DNA of 9,376 nucleotides from Gammaproteobacteria bacterium. Lineage in GTDB: Bacteria; Pseudomonadota; Gammaproteobacteria; HK1. Both the position numbers and the translations under genes were made by a program. The notes below the pieces were generated by a model. The model did no database searches and was not told where the DNA came from. It was given only the letters and a program-made list of their open reading frames with translations. Where the stretch lies: positions 1 through 9,376 of the forward strand of contig JAGRHX010000383.1 of the NCBI GenBank assembly GCA_020444775.1, given 5' to 3'. Positions 5,853 through 9,376 of the stretch are shown here, one piece after another. The first letter of the stretch is position 1. The number at the start of each line of letters is the position of its first letter.

Positions 5853-7085
5853 ATGAGCGTTCAGGACGTGTCCGGCATAGCGCCGGCCTTGCATGGTATC
5901 AAGGTGCTCGATTTGACCCAGTTCGAAGCCGGGCCATCCTGCACCGAGGCCTTGGCCTGGCTCGGGGCCGAGGTCGTCAAGCTGGAAGAGCCGCGCCGCG
6001 GCGAGCCGGGGCGTTTCGCCTTTTCCGACAGGCCGGACGCCGATGCGCACTATTTCATCTTCTACAATCTCAACAAGCACAGCATCACCTGCAATCTGAA
6101 GAGTGATGAAGGCAAGCAGCTGGTCGAGCGGTTGGTGGCCCAGGCTGACGTCGTCATCGAGAACATGGCGCCGGGCACCTTCGCCCGACTGGGCTTCGAC
6201 TACGAGCGGCTCAGCCAGATCAACCCGCGCATCATCTTCGCCCAGATCAAGGGTTTCTCACCGGACAGCCCGCAGGCCAACTATCTGGCCTTCGACATGA
6301 TTGCGCAGGCCTCCGGCGGCACCATGGCGGTGAATGGCGAGCCGGATGGGCCGCCGCTGCGTCCCGGCCCGACCATCGGCGATACCGGCACCGGCATGTT
6401 GTGCGCGCTCGGTATCGTCGGGGCGCTGTTCCAGCGGGTCACCACGGGTCGCGGCCAACACATCCAGATCGCCATGCGCGACGCGATGCTCAACTACTGC
6501 CGCACACCGATGAGCCGCCAGGCCCAGTTCGGTGAGACGCTGCTGCCGCGCTCGGGGAACCAGGTGTTCGGCTCATCGCCGGGCGGCCTGTATCCCTGCA
6601 AGCCCGGCGGTGCCGATGACTACTGCTACATCTTCGCCTCGCGGGGCAACGAGGAGCACTGGCGGCGTCTGGTCAAGGCGATCGGTCGGGAGGACCTGCT
6701 CGAGGATTCGCGTCTGCAGGACTCGATGTCCAGATACGAGCATCGCGAGGTCGTGGACGAGGCACTCACCGCGTTCACACGCCAGCGTACCAAGCAGGAG
6801 GTGACCGAGATCATCGCCGGTGCAGGTGTGCCCTGTGGCGCGGTCTACAACACCTATGAGCTGTTGCGCGATCCGGACCTGCATGCTCGCGGCATGATGC
6901 AGACCATCGAGCATCCTGTGCGTGGCAAGATGACGGTGGCCGGGTGGCCGCTGCGGATGTCCGACAGTCAGGTGCCCATCCAGCCGGCACCGGTGCACGG
7001 CGCCGACAATCAGCTCATCTACGACCGCTGGCTGGGGCTGTCGGCGGAGCAGGTCGAGGACCTGCGCGCGCGCTCCGTGATCTGA
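5853..7085 (+). CDS. Second family III CoA-transferase (CaiB/BaiF), paralogue of the operon's first gene
   Basis: A 410-residue family III CoA-transferase. Motifs in order are LTQFEAGPSC (21-30), LGAEVVKLEEP (37-47), NLNKHSITCNLKS, ENMAPGTFARLGFDYERL (103-120), GDTGTGM (176-182) with the predicted catalytic Asp at D177, GVPCGAVYNTYELLRDPDLHARGM, and a typical short helix before the stop. It is clearly related to the 4423-5604 protein, sharing the PRxGNQ segment and PGGxxDYxYI. It differs at the Frc Gln17 position, where it has Glu (E25), and it also lacks the GGGGQ loop, so oxalate is an unlikely acceptor. I chose ATG 5853 because GAGGAGG lies 9 nt upstream; a GTG at 5823 is in frame but unsupported. 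It diverges from the three-gene operon and its stop is 10 bp from the dioxygenase stop. It may activate a second acid of the same pathway. Confidence 0.85.
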   Translation: MSVQDVSGIAPALHGIKVLDLTQFEAGPSCTEALAWLGAEVVKLEEPRRGEPGRFAFSDRPDADAHYFIFYNLNKHSITCNLKSDEGKQLVERLVAQADVVIENMAPGTFARLGFDYERLSQINPRIIFAQIKGFSPDSPQANYLAFDMIAQASGGTMAVNGEPDGPPLRPGPTIGDTGTGMLCALGIVGALFQRVTTGRGQHIQIAMRDAMLNYCRTPMSRQAQFGETLLPRSGNQVFGSSPGGLYPCKPGGADDYCYIFASRGNEEHWRRLVKAIGREDLLEDSRLQDSMSRYEHREVVDEALTAFTRQRTKQEVTEIIAGAGVPCGAVYNTYELLRDPDLHARGMMQTIEHPVRGKMTVAGWPLRMSDSQVPIQPAPVHGADNQLIYDRWLGLSAEQVEDLRARSVI

Positions 7086-7095
7086 AGGATCGCGC

Positions 7096-7938
7096 TCAAC
7101 CCTCGATCTGGGTCCGGCGCATGTGGCGCCCTGCATCGACGCGATCGTGGATCGCCAGATGCAGGGTGCATCGGTTGTCCCAGAAGGCAATCGATCCCGG
7201 GCGCCAGTCGAAGCGACAGGTGAACTCGGGCCGGCAGGCGTGCGCATACAGATACTCGAGGAGCGGACGGCTCTCTTCGACCGTCATGCCCTCGATGTGC
7301 TGTGTGTAGACCGGATTGACGAACAGACCGGGACGGCCGGTTTCAGGGTGCTCGCGCACGATCGGATGCACGCTGGTGGTGGGTCGCCAATCCGCGTCCT
7401 CGCGGACCTTGCTGGAGCGACGCTGATTCATGGCGGCACGCGGACCGGCGACGCGTGTATCGTCGTGGACCGCACGCAGTCCGCGCAGCGTCGACTTCAT
7501 GCCGTCGGACAAGGTCTGGTAGGCGAGATACTGATTGGCGAACTGGGTGTCGTCACCATACGACGGCACCTCCAGGGCATAGAGGATGGCGCCCATCGGC
7601 GGCACCTGCATCATCGTCGTATCCGCGTGCCACTGTTCGCCGGCTACGCTCCGGTCGCCCGGACGGCGCAGGAGGTACACGAGCTCGGGATCGTTGTCGC
7701 CGCCGACATTGTAGTTGGGATGAACGAAGATGCGCCCGAAGCGGCGTGTGAAGGTCTTGTGCTGCTCGACATCAATCTGCTGATCGCGGAAGAAGATCAC
7801 CAGGTGCTCGAGCAGCGCGTTGCGGATCTCGGCGACGGTCTGATCGTCGAGCGGGGCACCGACGTCGACCCCGCCAATCTCCGCGCCCAGGGCGCCGGCG
7901 ATCGGGGATACCGTGATTCGCTCGTAGTGTTGTTGCAT
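7096..7938 (-). CDS. TauD/TfdA-family Fe(II)/2-oxoglutarate-dependent dioxygenase
   Basis: A 280-residue non-heme iron dioxygenase of the TauD/TfdA family, of usual length. The iron triad is complete: H104 and D106 in QWHADTT and H260 in CTLHLAIHD. The 2-oxoglutarate-binding Arg is probably R275 in the C-terminal MRRTQIEG, and T131 in GDDTQFAN matches the TauD co-substrate Thr. The N-terminal ITVSPIAGALGAEIGGVDV (8-26) and VIFFRDQ (48-53) are family marks. Members hydroxylate or oxidatively cleave small acids such as taurine, alkyl sulfates or phenoxyacetates, giving succinate and CO2; this substrate is unknown. The ATG at 7938 follows AGAGG with good spacing, whereas an upstream start at 8019 has none. 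It lies 101 bp downstream of the MATE gene on the same strand and converges with the second CoA-transferase. A role in making a hydroxy acid for the lyase is possible but is inference. Confidence 0.82.
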   Translation of the reverse strand: MQQHYERITVSPIAGALGAEIGGVDVGAPLDDQTVAEIRNALLEHLVIFFRDQQIDVEQHKTFTRRFGRIFVHPNYNVGGDNDPELVYLLRRPGDRSVAGEQWHADTTMMQVPPMGAILYALEVPSYGDDTQFANQYLAYQTLSDGMKSTLRGLRAVHDDTRVAGPRAAMNQRRSSKVREDADWRPTTSVHPIVREHPETGRPGLFVNPVYTQHIEGMTVEESRPLLEYLYAHACRPEFTCRFDWRPGSIAFWDNRCTLHLAIHDRVDAGRHMRRTQIEG

Positions 7939-8039
7939 GCCTGGCCTCTTGCTGCTGCCGGTCAGGGCGACGGCAGGCAGTCTGGACCAGCGTGACGAGC
8001 TCGGCAAGGGGCTGCCCATCTCTGCTCGCGGCGCGGCGA

Positions 8040-9376
8040 TCAGCCGGCGGTGGCTCCCGATGCGCCGACGCTGTCGCGCAATTGCGGATAGTAGGCCATC
8101 AGGGTTGCCGCACGGGCGAGCATGAAGCCCATCAGGGCAAGCCAGAGGCCGTGCTCGTCCAGCCAGCTCAACAACGGGTAGAGCGCAAGCAGGTACAGCG
8201 CCAGCGATGCGAGCATGGCATTGCGCATCTCACGGGTGCGGGTGGTGCCGACGAATATCCCGTCCAGCTGGAAGCTCCACACGCAGACCAGTGGCGAGAG
8301 CACCACCCATGGCAGCAGTCGCAGGGCCGCTTCTCGTACCGAAGGGTCGCTGCTGAGCAGTTGGACGAGGCTGGACCCGGCCACCGCGTAGATCACCATG
8401 TAGACGAGCGCCACGCCGGCCGCCCACTGGCTGGTGGTGCGGACCGCGTTCCGAAACGCGACGCGATCGCCCGCGCCGTAGGCGGCGCCGGCCAGCGCCT
8501 GCGCGGCGAATGCGAAGCCGTCCAGACCATAGGCCATGATCTGCTGGAAGTGGATGAGGATGGCATTCGCTGCGAGCGTTCGATCGCCGAGCTGACTGCC
8601 GGTGGACGTGAAGACGAAGAAGGCGAGGATCACACCCAGATTGCGCAAGAACAGATCGGTGTTGACTCGAAGCAGACGCAGCAGCGCGCGTGGCTCGAAG
8701 AGATCGTGACCGCGCAGACTGACACCGAGCTCGGTCAACACCCGCCTGCAGGCGAGCAGTCCCACCGCGACCGCCAGGTACTGGCTGAGCAGCGTTGCGG
8801 CGGCGACCCCGGATACGCCCCATTGCAGCGAGCTCACGAACAACAGATCGAGTCCGATGTTGCACAGATTCAGCGTGAGCTGAACGAACAGGGCGAGTCC
8901 GGGACGCTGCGCGCCGATCAGGAAGCCCAGCGCCACATAGTTGAGGAAGGTTCCCGGCGCGCTCCATATCCGCCAACGACAGTAGACGTCAGCCAGTGCC
9001 TCGACCTGCTCGCTGCCCTGCATGGCCCACAGGGCGAGCGACAGCACGGGCGTCTGCGCGGCGACCAACGCCACACCCAGGCCCAGTGCGAGAAGTACGG
9101 CGCGCAGGTATGACGCGCCCAGCATCCGCAGATCGCCGGCGCCCACTGCCTGGGCGGTGAAGCCGGTCGTGCCCAGGCGGAGAAATCCAAAGCCCCAGAA
9201 GAGGAAGTTGAAGATGGCCGCCCCCACGGCCACCGCGCCGATGGAGGTCGCTCCGGGCAGCTGACCGACCACGGCGGTATCCACCACGCCGACCAGGGGC
9301 TCGGAGGAATTGGCGAGGATGGTCGGCCAGGCGAGCGCCCAGGTGCGCCGATGCCATTGCCCGCGGGTTCGAGGTA
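8040..9376 (-). CDS. dinF: DinF-type MATE family efflux transporter (start lies beyond the window)
   Basis: 444 residues of a multidrug and toxin extrusion (MATE) protein, missing perhaps 10-20 at the N terminus. The frame stays open to the window edge without an ATG; a GTG at 9287 is internal, since the residues before it (WPTILANSSEPLVG) are the first conserved MATE helix. DinF-subfamily marks are VDTAVVGQL, VAVGAAIFNFLFW, TTGFTAQAVGAGD, YGLDGFAFAAQALAGAAYGAGD and LDGIFVGTTRTREMRNAM. The alternating hydrophobic blocks fit about twelve membrane helices. Such inner-membrane proteins export organic cations, drugs or oxidants using Na+ or H+ gradients; E. coli dinF lies next to lexA and is SOS-induced. 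No LexA box can be checked because the promoter is outside. The dioxygenase gene lies 101 bp downstream. Export of a toxic pathway compound is possible, but this may simply be a housekeeping neighbour. Confidence 0.88.
   Translation of the reverse strand, partial: PRTRGQWHRRTWALAWPTILANSSEPLVGVVDTAVVGQLPGATSIGAVAVGAAIFNFLFWGFGFLRLGTTGFTAQAVGAGDLRMLGASYLRAVLLALGLGVALVAAQTPVLSLALWAMQGSEQVEALADVYCRWRIWSAPGTFLNYVALGFLIGAQRPGLALFVQLTLNLCNIGLDLLFVSSLQWGVSGVAAATLLSQYLAVAVGLLACRRVLTELGVSLRGHDLFEPRALLRLLRVNTDLFLRNLGVILAFFVFTSTGSQLGDRTLAANAILIHFQQIMAYGLDGFAFAAQALAGAAYGAGDRVAFRNAVRTTSQWAAGVALVYMVIYAVAGSSLVQLLSSDPSVREAALRLLPWVVLSPLVCVWSFQLDGIFVGTTRTREMRNAMLASLALYLLALYPLLSWLDEHGLWLALMGFMLARAATLMAYYPQLRDSVGASGATAG

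Noticed and set aside
7076..7094. Possible two-way terminator between the convergent genes (7-bp stem, one G-T pair, 5-nt loop).
   Set aside because: It overlaps the stop codon, is short, and has no T-run on either strand; it could easily be chance.
9285..9287. GTG at 9287 as the start of the MATE gene.
   Set aside because: The frame continues upstream with conserved first-helix residues (WPTILANSSEPLVG), so the true start is beyond the window edge.

Overview
This is a GC-rich, densely coded stretch of bacterial chromosome, most likely from a proteobacterium. The DinF-type MATE protein, the methylmalonyl-CoA epimerase tail and the Shine-Dalgarno-led starts fit that group; the exact lineage cannot be read from the window. 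I see no transposase, integrase, tRNA, rRNA or CRISPR array.

Layout, left to right. Positions 1-68 (+) are the last 21 codons and stop of a methylmalonyl-CoA epimerase gene. Positions 112-1889 (-) hold two genes: a double hot-dog thioesterase-like protein and, downstream of it, a ThuA-like protein. Positions 1890-2326 are a non-coding gap unusually rich in inverted repeats. Positions 2327-5604 (-) form a compact three-gene operon: a family III (formyl-CoA transferase-like) CoA-transferase, an FlK-like hot-dog thioesterase, and a thiamine-diphosphate lyase of the oxalyl-CoA decarboxylase / 2-hydroxyacyl-CoA lyase group. After a 248-bp divergent intergenic region, a second family III CoA-transferase lies on the + strand (5853-7085). 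It converges with a TauD/TfdA-type Fe(II)/2-oxoglutarate dioxygenase (7096-7938, -). The window ends inside a DinF-type MATE exporter gene (8040-9376, -), whose start lies outside.

How the genes may work together (inference): the two CoA-transferases could load CoA onto a carboxylic acid, probably a 2-hydroxy acid. The lyase would cleave the 2-hydroxyacyl-CoA to an aldehyde or ketone plus formyl-CoA. Formyl-CoA could then serve as CoA donor for the next cycle, as in oxalate catabolism, and the small thioesterase could release stalled or toxic acyl-CoAs. The dioxygenase could prepare the substrate by hydroxylation. Both transferases lack the glycine-loop signature of true formyl-CoA:oxalate CoA-transferase, and the lyase resembles 2-hydroxyacyl-CoA lyase more than oxalyl-CoA decarboxylase around its Phe-Gln-Glu motif. 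A non-oxalate substrate is therefore favoured. No transcription regulator is encoded in the window.
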